The notes: generated from the letters alone by a model not told the origin. A stretch of DNA of 64,000 bases from Micromonospora coerulea (GCF_016598485.1 NZ_JAEMUW010000004.1:1-64000), one strand, 5' to 3'. Positions 17,275-26,650 are shown, counted from the first letter of the stretch. Numbers and translations: made by a program.

Positions 17275-18486
17275 GTGACGTCTCCCCGCGACCTCGTTCT
17301 GCTCGGGTCCACCGGCTCGATCGGTACCCAGGCCATCGACATCGTCCGGCGCGACCCGGACCGGTTCCGGGTGGTCGCGCTCGGCGCGGGCGGCGGCAAC
17401 GTCGAGCTGCTCGCCGCGCAGGCCCTCGAACTCGGGGTCGAGGCGGTGGGGGTGGCCAAGGCGTCCGCCGCGCAGGACCTCCAGCTCGCGTTCTACGCCG
17501 AGGCGAGCCGGCGCGGCTGGGCCACCGGCGACTTCAAGCTGCCCAAGATCGTGGCCGGGCCGGACGCGATGACCGAGCTGGCCCAGTGGCCCTGCGACAT
17601 CGTGCTCAACGGGGTGGTCGGCTCGCTGGGGCTGGCGCCGACCCTCGCGGCGCTGCGCGCCGGTCGTACCCTCGCCCTGGCCAACAAGGAGTCCCTCGTC
17701 GCCGGCGGGCCGCTGGTCCGGGCCGCGGTGACGCGGCCGGGGCAGATCGTCCCGGTGGACTCCGAGCACTCGGCGCTGGCGCAGTGCCTGCGCGGCGGCA
17801 GCCGTGGCGAGGTGCGTCGGCTGGTGGTGACCGCCAGCGGTGGCCCGTTCCGGGGGCGGCGGCGCGACGAGTTGACGCAGGTCACACCGGAGCAGGCGTT
17901 GGCACACCCGACCTGGAACATGGGGCCCGTGGTCACGATCAACTCGGCGACCATGGTCAACAAGGCGCTCGAGGTGATCGAGGCGCACGAGCTGTTCGAC
18001 GTGCCGTACGCCGACATCGAGGTGATGGTCCACCCGCAGTCGGTGATCCACTCGTTGGTCGAGTTCGTCGACGGATCCACCCTCGCCCAGGCCAGCCCGC
18101 CGGACATGCGGCTGCCGATCGCGCTCGGCCTCGGCTGGCCGGACCGGGTGCCGGGCGCCGCCGCCGCGGTCGACTGGACGACGGCCCACACCTGGGAGTT
18201 CTTCCCGCTGGACGACGCCGCGTTCCCGGCGGTCGCGCTGGCCAAGGCCGCCGGCGAGGCCGGGCGCTGCCGGCCGGCGATCTACAACGCGGCGAACGAG
18301 GAGTGCGTCGCCGCCTTCGTCGCCGGACGGCTGCCGTTCCTCGGCATCGTCGACACGCTCCAGCGGGTGTTGGAGGGCGCTCCCGACTTCGCCGAACCAG
18401 GTACCGTCGAGGACGTGCTCGCCGCCGAGTCGTGGGCGCGAACGCACGCCCACGAGATCATCTCGGCGTCGGTGGAAGGAGCTTGA
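17275..18486 (+). CDS. dxr: 1-deoxy-D-xylulose 5-phosphate reductoisomerase
   Basis: Second enzyme of the MEP isoprenoid pathway, converting DXP to MEP with NADPH. The 403-residue protein has [15 protein letters not shown] (NADPH-binding), [23 protein letters not shown] (metal/substrate site), TASGGPFRG and [31 protein letters not shown], all classic. GTG 17275 is chosen because [17 protein letters not shown] begins there. Its TGA shares a base with the ATG of rip1, so the two are translationally coupled. ispG of the same pathway follows. Confidence 0.98.
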   Translation: MTSPRDLVLLGSTGSIGTQAIDIVRRDPDRFRVVALGAGGGNVELLAAQALELGVEAVGVAKASAAQDLQLAFYAEASRRGWATGDFKLPKIVAGPDAMTELAQWPCDIVLNGVVGSLGLAPTLAALRAGRTLALANKESLVAGGPLVRAAVTRPGQIVPVDSEHSALAQCLRGGSRGEVRRLVVTASGGPFRGRRRDELTQVTPEQALAHPTWNMGPVVTINSATMVNKALEVIEAHELFDVPYADIEVMVHPQSVIHSLVEFVDGSTLAQASPPDMRLPIALGLGWPDRVPGAAAAVDWTTAHTWEFFPLDDAAFPAVALAKAAGEAGRCRPAIYNAANEECVAAFVAGRLPFLGIVDTLQRVLEGAPDFAEPGTVEDVLAAESWARTHAHEIISASVEGA

Positions 18487-19733
18487 TGGCAAACCTGCTC
18501 GGGGTGGCGCTCTTCGCCGTGTTCATTCTCGTCTCGGTGAGCCTGCACGAGGCGGGGCACATGCTCACCGCCAAGGCGTTCGGGATGAAGGTCACCCGCT
18601 ACTTCGTCGGCTTCGGGCCGACGCTCTGGTCGTTCAAGCGGGGCGAGACCGAGTACGGCGTCAAGGGCATCCCGCTCGGCGGCTTCTGCAAGATCGTCGG
18701 GATGACCCCGCAGGACGACGATGTCGACCCGGCCGACGAGCCGCGCGCGATGTGGCGGTATCCGGTCTGGAAGCGGACGATCGTGATGTCCGCGGGCTCG
18801 ATCACCCACTTCGCGCTGGCCCTGGGCGCGCTCTGGATCATGGCGGTCGCCGTCGGCCTGCCCAATCCGGACGCCCCGACCACCGAGAAGGAGTTCCATG
18901 CCGAGCCGGCGGTGATCGCTCTCGCGCCCTGCGTGGTGGTGGAGAACGCCAACCGGGCCTGCCAGACCGGCGACCCGGCCAGCCCGGCCGCCAAGGCGCA
19001 GCTCCGCGACGGCGACCGGATCACCGCGGTCAACGGCACGCCGGTTTCCACCTGGGGCGACATGCTCGACGTGGTGCGTGCCGCCAAGCCGGGCACCGCC
19101 ACCGTCGACTACGTCCGGGACGGCACCCCGGCCACCGCCACCGTCGACCTCGCCGCCGTGCAGCGGCCGCCGCTGGACGACCCGAAGGGCACCACCTCGT
19201 CGGTCGCCGCGCTCGGCGTCGCGCTCCGGCCGACCACCCCCCGGCTGATCGAGTACGGCCCGATCGCCGCCTTCGGTGCCACCGCCGACTTCACCGGCAC
19301 CATGGCGGTGCAGACCGCGCAGGCCATGCAACGCATCCCGCAGAAGGTCCCCGCCCTGTGGACCGCCATCACCGGCGGCCAGCGGGACGTGGACACCCCG
19401 ATCAGCGTGGTCGGCGCCAGCCGGCTCGGCGGCGAGTTCGTGGCGAACGACGCCTGGTACGGGTTCTTCATGCTCTTCGTCTCGCTGAACTTCTTCATCG
19501 GGGTGTTCAACCTGCTGCCGCTGCTCCCGGTGGACGGCGGCCACATCGCCATCATCTGGTTCGAGCGGGTCCGCTCCTGGGCGTACGCCCGGATCGGCCG
19601 CCCCGACCCGGGCCGCGTCGACTACCTCAAGCTGATGCCCCTGACGTACGCGGTGATCCTGATCGGTGGCGTGTTCACGCTGCTGACCATCACCGCGGAC
19701 GTCGTCAATCCGATCACGCTCTTCCCAAGGTGA
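18486..19733 (+). CDS. rip1: RIP (site-2) metalloprotease, RseP/Rip1-like
   Basis: Intramembrane zinc metalloprotease that cleaves anti-sigma factors or other membrane proteins in regulated proteolysis. Of the 415 residues, HEAGH (21-25) in the first helix provides metal ligands. A PDZ domain occupies about residues 160-245 (AKAQLRDGDRITAVNGTPVSTWGDML). The third ligand lies in LLPVDGGH (Asp350) before the last helices. The neighbours dxr and ispG are the same as in M. tuberculosis (Rv2870c-Rv2868c). The ATG overlaps the dxr stop by one base. Confidence 0.96.
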   Translation: MANLLGVALFAVFILVSVSLHEAGHMLTAKAFGMKVTRYFVGFGPTLWSFKRGETEYGVKGIPLGGFCKIVGMTPQDDDVDPADEPRAMWRYPVWKRTIVMSAGSITHFALALGALWIMAVAVGLPNPDAPTTEKEFHAEPAVIALAPCVVVENANRACQTGDPASPAAKAQLRDGDRITAVNGTPVSTWGDMLDVVRAAKPGTATVDYVRDGTPATATVDLAAVQRPPLDDPKGTTSSVAALGVALRPTTPRLIEYGPIAAFGATADFTGTMAVQTAQAMQRIPQKVPALWTAITGGQRDVDTPISVVGASRLGGEFVANDAWYGFFMLFVSLNFFIGVFNLLPLLPVDGGHIAIIWFERVRSWAYARIGRPDPGRVDYLKLMPLTYAVILIGGVFTLLTITADVVNPITLFPR

Positions 19734-20915
19734 GTGCCTGAAGTGACCGCTGTCAGTCTCGGTATGCCCCCCGTACCGCCGCCGCCGCTCGCCCCGCGTC
19801 GGGCCAGCCGCCAGATCATGGTCGGCTCGGTACCGGTCGGCGGGGGTGCGCCGGTCTCGGTGCAGTCCATGACCACCACCCTCACCGCCGACGTCAACGC
19901 CACGCTCCAGCAGATCGCCGAGCTGACCGCCTCCGGCTGCCAGATCGTCCGGGTCGCCGTGCCCAGCCAGGACGACGTCGAGGCGCTGCCGGCGATCGCG
20001 CGCAAGTCGCAGATTCCGGTGATCGCCGACATCCACTTCCAGCCGAAGTACGTCTTCGCCGCGATCGACGCGGGCTGCGCGGCCGTCCGGGTCAACCCGG
20101 GCAACATCCGGCAGTTCGACGACAAGGTGAAGGAGATCGCCAAGGCGGCCGGCGCCGCCGGGGTGCCGATCCGGATCGGCGTGAACGCCGGCTCGCTGGA
20201 CAAGCGGCTGCTCGCCAAGTACGGCAAGGCCACCGCCGAGGCGCTGGTCGAGTCGGCGCTGTGGGAGTGCTCGCTGTTCGAGGAGCACGGCTTCCGGGAC
20301 ATCAAGATCTCGGTCAAGCACAACGACCCGGTGGTGATGATCCGGGCGTACCGCCAGCTCGCCGAGAAGTGCGACTACCCGCTGCACCTGGGTGTCACCG
20401 AGGCCGGCCCGGCGTTCCAGGGCACCATCAAGTCGGCGGTCGCGTTCGGCGCGCTGCTGGCCGAGGGGATCGGCGACACCATCCGGGTCTCGCTGTCCGC
20501 CCCGCCGGTGGAGGAGATCAAGGTCGGCAACGCGATCCTGGAGTCGCTGGGGCTGCGCGAGCGGGGCCTGGAGATCGTTTCCTGCCCGTCCTGCGGCCGG
20601 GCCCAGGTGGACGTCTACAAGCTGGCCGAGGAGGTCACCGCCGGCCTGGAAGGGCTGCCGGTGCCGCTGCGGGTGGCGGTCATGGGCTGCGTGGTGAACG
20701 GCCCGGGTGAGGCCCGCGAGGCCGACCTGGGTGTCGCGTCCGGCAACGGCAAGGGGCAGATCTTCGTCAAGGGCAAGGTCGTCAAGACCGTCCCGGAGGC
20801 GCAGATCGTCGAGACGCTGATCGAGGAGGCGCTGCGGATCGCCGACGAGATGGGCGCCGAGATCCCCGAGGAACTGCGTGACATGGTCCCCGGTCCCCGG
20901 GTCACCGTGCACTGA
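19734..20915 (+). CDS. ispG: (E)-4-hydroxy-3-methylbut-2-enyl-diphosphate synthase
   Basis: GcpE/IspG, the penultimate enzyme of the MEP pathway, a [4Fe-4S] reductase producing HMBPP. The 393-residue protein has [20 protein letters not shown] and the cluster-binding SCPSCGR plus [16 protein letters not shown]. The GTG at 19734 starts directly after the rip1 TGA; GTG 19743 is an alternative with AAGGTGAG upstream. It completes the dxr-rip1-ispG operon, which ends at a strong hairpin. Confidence 0.97.
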   Translation: MPEVTAVSLGMPPVPPPPLAPRRASRQIMVGSVPVGGGAPVSVQSMTTTLTADVNATLQQIAELTASGCQIVRVAVPSQDDVEALPAIARKSQIPVIADIHFQPKYVFAAIDAGCAAVRVNPGNIRQFDDKVKEIAKAAGAAGVPIRIGVNAGSLDKRLLAKYGKATAEALVESALWECSLFEEHGFRDIKISVKHNDPVVMIRAYRQLAEKCDYPLHLGVTEAGPAFQGTIKSAVAFGALLAEGIGDTIRVSLSAPPVEEIKVGNAILESLGLRERGLEIVSCPSCGRAQVDVYKLAEEVTAGLEGLPVPLRVAVMGCVVNGPGEAREADLGVASGNGKGQIFVKGKVVKTVPEAQIVETLIEEALRIADEMGAEIPEELRDMVPGPRVTVH

Positions 20916-20932
20916 CGTCCCACCACACCGTC

Positions 20933-20972
20933 GAAAGGGCGGCCGTCCCCCACGGGGAACGGCCGCCCTTTC
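20933..20972 (+). terminator. Terminator after ispG
   Basis: GAAAGGGCGGCCGT pairs with its complement ACGGCCGCCCTTTC, and the short CCCC/GGGG next to the loop extends the stem. CCTTTC follows. It lies 18 nt after the ispG stop and is the first of two hairpins in the gap before the convergent PadR gene. Confidence 0.8.
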
Positions 20973-21007
20973 CTTTCGAACCCCAAACCCCGCTCCCCGC
21001 CGCACAG

Positions 21008-21057
21008 TTTCCCGGAAGAGTGGCTATCCCCCGTGGAACAGCCACTCTTTCGGGAAA
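21008..21057 (-). terminator. Terminator of the PadR gene (probably bidirectional)
   Basis: An 18-bp stem with one mismatch (TTTCCCGGAAGAGTGGCT against its partner), loop ~14 nt. It sits 22 bp beyond the stop of the convergent PadR gene, with A/T-rich stem ends. Confidence 0.75.
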
Positions 21058-21078
21058 GAGGGCGAGTTTGGGGGTGGG

Positions 21079-21663
21079 TCACTCGGATTCGGCGAGGATG
21101 GCGTAGAGCTTGCGGCGGGTCTCGTCGAGCACCTGGGCGGCCCGCTCGCGCTGGTCGTCGGTGCCGGTCATCATCACCTGGCGCAGCGCGTTCATCGCCT
21201 GCGCGCCGGCGTCCCGGATGTCGTGCCAGCTGTTGACGGTGTTCTCGGCGAACTCCGCCCAGGGCGGGGTCTGCGCCGCCTCGGTGGCCTCGGCCCGGCC
21301 CCCGTCGGTGAGGGTGAACCGCTTGCGCCCGCCGCCCGACCCGTCGGTGGCGACGATGACGCCCTCGTCCTCCAGCAGCTGGAGGGTCGGGTAGATCGAG
21401 CCGGGGCTGGGCCGCCAGGCCCCGCCGGTGCGCGAGTCGATCTCCTGGATCATCTCGTAGCCGTGCATCGGCCGCTCGGTGAGCAGGGCCAGCACCGCGG
21501 CCCGGACGTTGGGGCGGCGTCCCCGGCCGCGCCCGCCCCGGCCGCCTCGCCCGCCGTGACCGTGCGGCCCCGGGGGGAACGGCGGGCCGGGCGGGAACGG
21601 GGGGAAGCCGAAGCCGCGCATCCGCGCCTCGTGCATCGCGTGCATCCGGTGGTGGAATCCCAT
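21079..21663 (-). CDS. PadR family transcriptional regulator
   Basis: 194 residues from ATG 21663, which has AGGAGG 6 nt upstream. The first 50 residues are a His/Gly/Phe/Pro-rich leader (FGFPPFPPGPPFPPGPHGHGGRGG). The winged helix (VRAAVLALLTERPMHGYEMIQEIDSRTGGAWRPSPGSIYPTLQLLEDEGVI) is a textbook PadR domain. A C-terminal helical region for dimerisation follows. A 30-bp dyad upstream is its likely operator. The remnant of an MFS transporter lies divergently, suggesting the lost target gene. Confidence 0.92.
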   Translation of the reverse strand: MGFHHRMHAMHEARMRGFGFPPFPPGPPFPPGPHGHGGRGGRGGRGRGRRPNVRAAVLALLTERPMHGYEMIQEIDSRTGGAWRPSPGSIYPTLQLLEDEGVIVATDGSGGGRKRFTLTDGGRAEATEAAQTPPWAEFAENTVNSWHDIRDAGAQAMNALRQVMMTGTDDQRERAAQVLDETRRKLYAILAESE

Positions 21664-21692
21664 CGGATCCTCCTGTTCTTCGTAGTGTCGCT

Positions 21693-21722
21693 GATGCATC
21701 GACGATATATCGGCAACGCATC
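21693..21722 (-). promoter_or_regulatory. Putative PadR operator, 30-bp dyad
   Basis: GATGC, 5 bp, CGATATATCG, 5 bp, GCATC: a fully symmetrical arrangement 30 bp upstream of the PadR ATG and ahead of the divergent MFS remnant. AT-rich ATATAT in a very GC-rich genome stands out. Autoregulation by PadR is inferred. Confidence 0.6.
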
Positions 21723-21778
21723 GGCGACAAGGAAAATGTTGCGGGTGGCGGTCGCCGACTCGGCGAGCCGGGGCGCCC

Positions 21779-22066
21779 GTGATCGGCGAGCTCTGGCACG
21801 CGGCGGCCGGCTGGGGGATCTCCTTCGGCCTGGCGCCGGCCCACGCACAGGGGCAGTACCAGGGCGCGTACGGGATGGGCATGCAGCTCGGCGGGATGAT
21901 CGCCCCGGTGGTGGTGACCACCCTGGCGGTCGGCTGGGGCGTGCCGGGCTGGCTGCTGCTGGGCGGGCTGTTCCTGCTGCTCGGGCTGCTGATGCCGCCG
22001 GTGGTGCGGTGGGCGCGGCGGTCCCGCCCGGCCGAGCCCGCGGTCGCGCCGGTCCCGGTTGGCTGA
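21779..22066 (+). pseudogene. C-terminal remnant of an MFS transporter
   Basis: 95 residues (VIGELWHAAAGWGISFGLAPAHAQGQYQGAYGMGMQLGGMIAPVVVTTLAVGWGVPGWLLLGGLF) match the last two to three helices of an MFS drug-efflux protein, with the typical GELWxAxxSWGLSFxLAP...GQYQGAY segment. A full MFS protein has about 400 residues and 12 helices, and no upstream part exists here: the PadR dyad begins 57 bp before. The frame is a remnant left after deletion of the first ~300 codons. It could still be translated from GTG 21779 but is unlikely to function. Confidence 0.7.
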
Positions 22067-22121
22067 GCGGGTCCTCAGGTCGACCGGCGCGCGGCCGGGG
22101 GAATCTGGCAGGCTGGTAGCC

Positions 22122-22961
22122 GTGCTGACGGTGCCGGTACGCCAACTGGGGGAATCGGAGCGCCGCGCGGTCGAGCGGCTGCTCGACCTCGACCCGTTCG
22201 CGGGCGCGCAGGTGGCGGAGCGGGTGGCTGCCCGCGGGCTGGCCTGGTGGCGGGCCGAGGGCCGGATCCTCGGTTACGGCGCCCGACGCAACCTCGAGTC
22301 GATCTGCTGGCTGGGCGGCAACCTCACCCCGGTGCTCGCCACCGAGTCGGCGGTCGCCGCCTTCGCCGAGCAGCTCGGCACCGAGGAGCGGCTCTGCTCC
22401 TCGATCGTCGGGCGGGCGGACGCGGTGCTCGGGCTCTGGGACCGGCTCTGCGGGCAGTGGGGTCCGGCCCGGGACGTACGCCCCAACCAGCCGCTGCTGG
22501 CCACGGACGCGCTGCCGGCGATGGCGGGCGACCCGGAGGTGCGCCGGGTGCGCGGCGGCGAGATCGACCGGCTCTTCCCGGCCGCGGTGGCGATGTACAC
22601 CGAGGAGGTCGGGGTCTCCCCGCTGGCCGAGGACGGCGGGCGCGGGTACCGGCGGCGGGTGGCCGACCTGGTCCGCGCGGGGCGCGCGTACGCCCGCTTC
22701 GTCGACGGGAAGGTGGTCTTCAAGGCCGAACTGGCCGTGGTGACCCGGCGGACCGCCCAGGTCCAGGGGGTCTGGGTGGCGCCGGAGTGGCGGGGCCGGG
22801 GCATCGCCACGGCGGCGATGGCGGCGGTGGTCCGGGACGCGCTGGTGAGGGTCGCGCCGACGGTCAGCCTCTATGTCAACGACTTCAACCTGCCGGCCCG
22901 GCGGGTCTACGAGCGCTGCGGCTTCCGGCCGGTCGGCACGCTCGCCACCGTCCTCTTCTGA
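22122..22961 (+). CDS. GNAT family N-acetyltransferase with DUF4081 domain
   Basis: 279 residues from GTG 22122 (MLTVPVRQLGESERRAVERLLDLDP). The first ~130 residues resemble DUF4081. The C-terminal half is a GNAT fold with VQGVWVAPEWRGRGIATAAMAAVV (acetyl-CoA loop) and LYVNDFNLPARRVYERCGFRPVG. The family lies next to ispG in many actinobacteria (Rv2867c in M. tuberculosis), as here apart from the inserted PadR/MFS remnant. Substrate not established. Confidence 0.88.
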   Translation: MLTVPVRQLGESERRAVERLLDLDPFAGAQVAERVAARGLAWWRAEGRILGYGARRNLESICWLGGNLTPVLATESAVAAFAEQLGTEERLCSSIVGRADAVLGLWDRLCGQWGPARDVRPNQPLLATDALPAMAGDPEVRRVRGGEIDRLFPAAVAMYTEEVGVSPLAEDGGRGYRRRVADLVRAGRAYARFVDGKVVFKAELAVVTRRTAQVQGVWVAPEWRGRGIATAAMAAVVRDALVRVAPTVSLYVNDFNLPARRVYERCGFRPVGTLATVLF

Positions 22962-23048
22962 GCGGTCCCCGGCCGGGCATGGCCGGGATCACGTCGTATT
23001 GAACTGCACCGAACCGGACGTCCGGCGCTATGCTGACCATGTTTTTGT

Positions 23049-23062
23049 ACTGACTAGTCAGT
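23049..23062. promoter_or_regulatory. Putative TetR operator
   Basis: ACTGACTAGTCAGT is a perfect 14-bp palindrome in an AT-richer stretch 18 bp before the first gene of the ATPase-YhgE-TetR operon. TGACTAGTCA-type sites are typical of operators for TetR regulators of efflux genes, and the operon's last gene encodes one. Confidence 0.7.
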
Positions 23063-23079
23063 TCAATGAAAGTGGGACG

Positions 23080-23823
23080 ATGAAGATCGTCGAGGCCAGC
23101 CGGCTGGGCCTGCGGACCCGCCGGGGCTGGGTGTACCGGGACGTCGACCTCACCGCCGGGATCGGCGAGCTGCACGCGGTCACCGGACCACCCGGCAGTG
23201 GGCGTACCTCCCTGCTGCTCGCGCTGGCCGGTCGCTTCCCGCACACCGAGGGGGAGCTGCGCCGCCGTGGCCCGGCCGCGCTCGGCCAGGTCGCCGGGGT
23301 GCACGAGCCCGACCCGACGCTCACCGTGGCCGAGCACATCCAGGAGCGGCTGCTGCTGCTCGGGCCGGTGCCGCGCCGCCGCCGGCAACTCGTCCCGGTC
23401 GCCGCCGTCCGGGCCCGCCGGGCCTACCGCAGGGACGCCTACGCCGCCGCGATCGCCGGCGCCGGCTTCACCGACACCCCGCTCGACCCCGACGTGTACG
23501 GCCGCGACCTGACCCCCGTGCAGCGGCAGGTGCTCGGCCTGGTGCTGGCCAGCCTGAGCGGCCCCAATCTGATCGTCGCCGACGACGTGGACGCCGGCTC
23601 CGACGCGCCCGAGCGGGCCTGGCTCTGGGCCGCCCTGTCCCGCCTCGCCGGCCAGGGGTACGCCGTGATCGCCAGCGCCCGCGCGGTCGAGCCCGGCAGC
23701 GCCGCGATCGTGCACCGGATCGGCGACCCCACCCTGCCCACCCGCACCGAGCTGACCCTGCCCCCGGCCGCCCTCGTCAAGCCCCGCGCGGCCGAGGACC
23801 AGACCCCCGAGGTGACCCGATGA
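23080..23823 (+). CDS. Degenerate ABC-type ATP-binding protein partnered with YhgE
   Basis: 247 residues with the outline of an ABC ATPase. The P-loop GPPGSGRTS (36-44) has Arg42 instead of the essential Lys. The signature region reads LTPVQRQ (144-150) instead of LSGGQ, and Walker B ends VADDVD (Asp for the catalytic Glu). It may bind nucleotide weakly and act structurally. Its stop overlaps the start of the YhgE/Pip gene as ATGA, so the two are translated together and presumably form one complex. ATG 23080 follows the TetR operator. Confidence 0.8.
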   Translation: MKIVEASRLGLRTRRGWVYRDVDLTAGIGELHAVTGPPGSGRTSLLLALAGRFPHTEGELRRRGPAALGQVAGVHEPDPTLTVAEHIQERLLLLGPVPRRRRQLVPVAAVRARRAYRRDAYAAAIAGAGFTDTPLDPDVYGRDLTPVQRQVLGLVLASLSGPNLIVADDVDAGSDAPERAWLWAALSRLAGQGYAVIASARAVEPGSAAIVHRIGDPTLPTRTELTLPPAALVKPRAAEDQTPEVTR

Positions 23824-25970
23824 GCGTTGTCCGCCTCGCCCTGTTCGAGCTGCGCCGGATGACCCGCGGCCGGCTGCCGCGCGCCGCGCTCGCCGTCCTC
23901 ACCGTCATCCCGCTGCTCTACGGCGCCCTGTACCTCTACGCCTTCTGGGACCCGTACGGGAACCTGGACCGGATCCCGGTCGCCCTGGTCAATGCCGACC
24001 GGCCGGCCAAGGCCAGCGACGGCACCGAGGTGCACGCCGGGCAGGACCTCACCGACGAGCTGATCGACCGCAGGGTCTTCGGCTGGACCGTGACCGACTC
24101 CGCCGACGCCACCGCCGGCCTGCGCACCGGCCGCTACCACCTGGTCTTCTCCATCCCGGCCGACTTCTCCGCCACCCTGGCGGCCAGCCCCGAGCCGGAC
24201 CAGCCGGCCCACCGGGGCGAGCTGAAGGTGGTCAACGACGACGCCACCAACTACCTGTCCGGGTTGCTCGCCCGCTCCGCGTTCAGCGAGATCCGGGCCG
24301 CCGCCGCGGAGAGCACAGCCGCGTCGTACTTCGACAAGATGCTGATCGGGTTCACCGACGCCAAGGCCGAGACCGGCCGGGCGGCCGACGGGGCCGGGAA
24401 GATCCACGACGGGCTGGGCGCGTCCGAGGACGGCGCCGGCAAGATCGCCGACGGGCTGGACGCCTCCTCCGACGGCGCCGGGCAAATCGCCGCCGGGCTC
24501 GACAGGTCCGTGCGGGGCGCCGACCAGCTGGCCAGCGGGCTCGACCAGCTCTACACCGGCGCGGCGCAGATCGCCGACGGCACGAACCGCGCGGCGACCG
24601 AGACCCGGGCCGCCGCCGCCCAGGTGAACGCCGCCGCCGACAAGTACGAGCCGCTGCTGCGGGAGAACGCCCAGGACATCCAGCGGGCCGCCACGCTCGT
24701 CGCCGAGGGCGCGCAGGCGCTCGCCGACGGCATCGACGCGCTCCCGGCGAAGGCGGACGCGGTGGTGATCCAGGCGGAGCAGGTCCGCGACCGGCTCGAC
24801 GCGCTCGCCGAGGCCCACCCCGAGCTGGCCGACGATCCGAACCTCGTTGCCGCCCGGCAGGCCGCCGACAAGGCGGTCACCGCCGCTAAGGCCATCGTCG
24901 CCACCCTCCACCAGACCGACCTGGCCGCGCTGCGGAAGCAGATGACCGAGGTCGCCGCCACCGCCCGCGAGGTCGCCGCCGCCGCGCCGCACCTCGCGGA
25001 CGACGTCGCCTCGGCCCGGGCCAAGGTCAACCTGCTCGCCAGCGGGCTGACCACCCTCGCCGACGGCAGCGCCAAGCTGCGCGACGGGCTGGGCGACGCC
25101 GCCGACGGCGCCGACCAGCTGCGCGGCGGGCTGTACCGGCTCGCCACCGGCGCCCGCCAGCTCGACGGCGGGCTGGCCCAGCTCAGCAGCGGCGGCGACC
25201 GGCTCGCCGACGGGCTGACGAAACTGGAGGGCGGCGCCGGCGACCTCGCCGACGGGCTCGCCGCGGGAGAGCGGAAGCTGCCCGGCTACCACGACGCGGA
25301 CCGCCGCTCCGACATCCTCGGCGATCCGGTCGGACTGATCCGCGACTCCCAGCACCCCGCCGGGTCGTACGGGGTGGGCTTCGCCCCGTACTTCCTCGCC
25401 CTGGCGCTCTGGGTCGGCGCGATGATCACGTACATGCTGCTGCGGCCGGTCAACCGGCGGCACGTGATGTCCGGCGCCCCCGGCTGGCGGGTCGCGCTCG
25501 CCGGCTGGCTGCCCGCCGCGGCCATCGGCCTGGCCCAGGTCGGGGTGCTCTTCACCGTGGTGACCCTGGCGCTGGGCCTGAACCCGGTACGCGACCTGGC
25601 CACCCTCGGCCTGCTCGCGCTGACCTCGCTCGCCTTCACCGCGATCATGCAGCTGCTCGGCGCGGCGCTCGGCCCGGCCGGCCGGCTCGCCGCGCTGGCC
25701 CTGCTGATGCTCCAGCTCACCTCCTCGGGCGGCACCTACCCGGTGCAGACCTCGCCCGGCTTCTTCCAGGCCGTCCACCCGTGGCTGCCGATGAGCTACG
25801 TGGTGGCCGGGCTCCGGCACACCATCAACGGCGGACCCGCCGGGCCGGTCCTCACCGGGGTGGCCGTGCTGGTCGCGTTCGGGGTGGGCGCAGTGCTGCT
25901 CACCATCGGGGCGACCCGCCGGTCCCGCCGGCTGACCCCGGCCAAGCTGCACCCCGAGCTGGCCATGTGA
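23820..25970 (+). CDS. YhgE/Pip domain membrane protein
   Basis: 716 residues. One N-terminal transmembrane helix (about 21-43) is followed by a large extracytoplasmic region. It contains many ADGL/AAGL/QLxxGA heptad-like repeats (about residues 190-480), forming long helices. Five C-terminal helices of ABC-2 type (about 520-710) follow. This is the layout of phage-infection-protein/YhgE and related SMR-like exporters. Its partner is the upstream degenerate ATPase. The regulator at the operon's end suggests it exports or responds to a toxic or lipid-like compound; substrate unknown. Confidence 0.88.
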   Translation: MSVVRLALFELRRMTRGRLPRAALAVLTVIPLLYGALYLYAFWDPYGNLDRIPVALVNADRPAKASDGTEVHAGQDLTDELIDRRVFGWTVTDSADATAGLRTGRYHLVFSIPADFSATLAASPEPDQPAHRGELKVVNDDATNYLSGLLARSAFSEIRAAAAESTAASYFDKMLIGFTDAKAETGRAADGAGKIHDGLGASEDGAGKIADGLDASSDGAGQIAAGLDRSVRGADQLASGLDQLYTGAAQIADGTNRAATETRAAAAQVNAAADKYEPLLRENAQDIQRAATLVAEGAQALADGIDALPAKADAVVIQAEQVRDRLDALAEAHPELADDPNLVAARQAADKAVTAAKAIVATLHQTDLAALRKQMTEVAATAREVAAAAPHLADDVASARAKVNLLASGLTTLADGSAKLRDGLGDAADGADQLRGGLYRLATGARQLDGGLAQLSSGGDRLADGLTKLEGGAGDLADGLAAGERKLPGYHDADRRSDILGDPVGLIRDSQHPAGSYGVGFAPYFLALALWVGAMITYMLLRPVNRRHVMSGAPGWRVALAGWLPAAAIGLAQVGVLFTVVTLALGLNPVRDLATLGLLALTSLAFTAIMQLLGAALGPAGRLAALALLMLQLTSSGGTYPVQTSPGFFQAVHPWLPMSYVVAGLRHTINGGPAGPVLTGVAVLVAFGVGAVLLTIGATRRSRRLTPAKLHPELAM

Positions 25971-25978
25971 GGATGCTG

Positions 25979-26650
25979 ATGGGCCGGACGGTGGTGACGC
26001 CGGGCTCCGGCACGCGCCGGCCCACCGGCGCGCCGGGGTTCGGGACGGGGGGACGAGTGACGGACGGACGGTCGCGGCGGCGGGAGGACACCCGCCAGCG
26101 CCTCTTCGTGGCGGCGGTGGAGCTCATCGCCGAGCAGGGCTTCTCCGCCACCACCGTGGACGACATCGCGGCCCGCGCCGGGGTGGCCAAGGGCACCGTC
26201 TACTACAACTTCGAGTCCAAGACGGTGCTCTTCGAGGAGCTGCTGCGGCACGGCATCGGGCTGCTCACGGCCGACTTCCGGGCCGCGGTGGCCGGGCAGC
26301 CGCCGCGCGAGGCGCTCGCCGCCCTGGTCCGCGCCGAGCTGGAGTACATCCGCCGGTACCGGGCCTTCGCCCAGCTCCTGCTCTCGGAGATGTGGCGGAC
26401 CAACCGGGAGTGGCAGCAGACCCTGCGGCTGCTGCGCGGCGAGGCCATCGAGGTGATCGCGGAGACCGTCCGGGCCGGGGTGGCCAGCGGCGACCTCCCC
26501 GCCGACCTGGACGTGCGGACGGCCAGCTCGGCGCTGTTCGGCGTCGGGCTGGTGGTGGCCGTGGACTGGCTGGTCTTCCAGCCCGAGCGGCCGATCGAAG
26601 ACGTGCAGGAGGCGCTGCTCGGCATCGTCCGGCGGGTCGCCCAGACCTGA
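25979..26650 (+). CDS. TetR/AcrR family transcriptional regulator
   Basis: About 223 residues from ATG 25979 (GTGAGG upstream), or 197 from GTG 26057, which has GGGGGG upstream and starts close to the conserved part. The HTH (TRQRLFVAAVELIAEQGFSATTVDDIAARAGVAKGTVYYNFESKTVLFEELL) is a standard TetR domain, followed by a helical ligand domain. It probably represses its own operon through the palindrome at 23049-23062. The first ~28 residues of the longer form look disordered, so the shorter start may be right. Confidence 0.88.
   Translation: MGRTVVTPGSGTRRPTGAPGFGTGGRVTDGRSRRREDTRQRLFVAAVELIAEQGFSATTVDDIAARAGVAKGTVYYNFESKTVLFEELLRHGIGLLTADFRAAVAGQPPREALAALVRAELEYIRRYRAFAQLLLSEMWRTNREWQQTLRLLRGEAIEVIAETVRAGVASGDLPADLDVRTASSALFGVGLVVAVDWLVFQPERPIEDVQEALLGIVRRVAQT

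Noticed and set aside
18282..21005. 907-codon minus-strand frame opposite dxr, rip1 and ispG
   Set aside because: Antisense shadow; the plus strand codes three well-known enzymes and the product has no recognisable motif.
24400..25260. Coding repeats (ADGL-type) as DNA repeats
   Set aside because: They are the amino-acid-level helical repeats of the YhgE ectodomain, with diverged DNA sequence.
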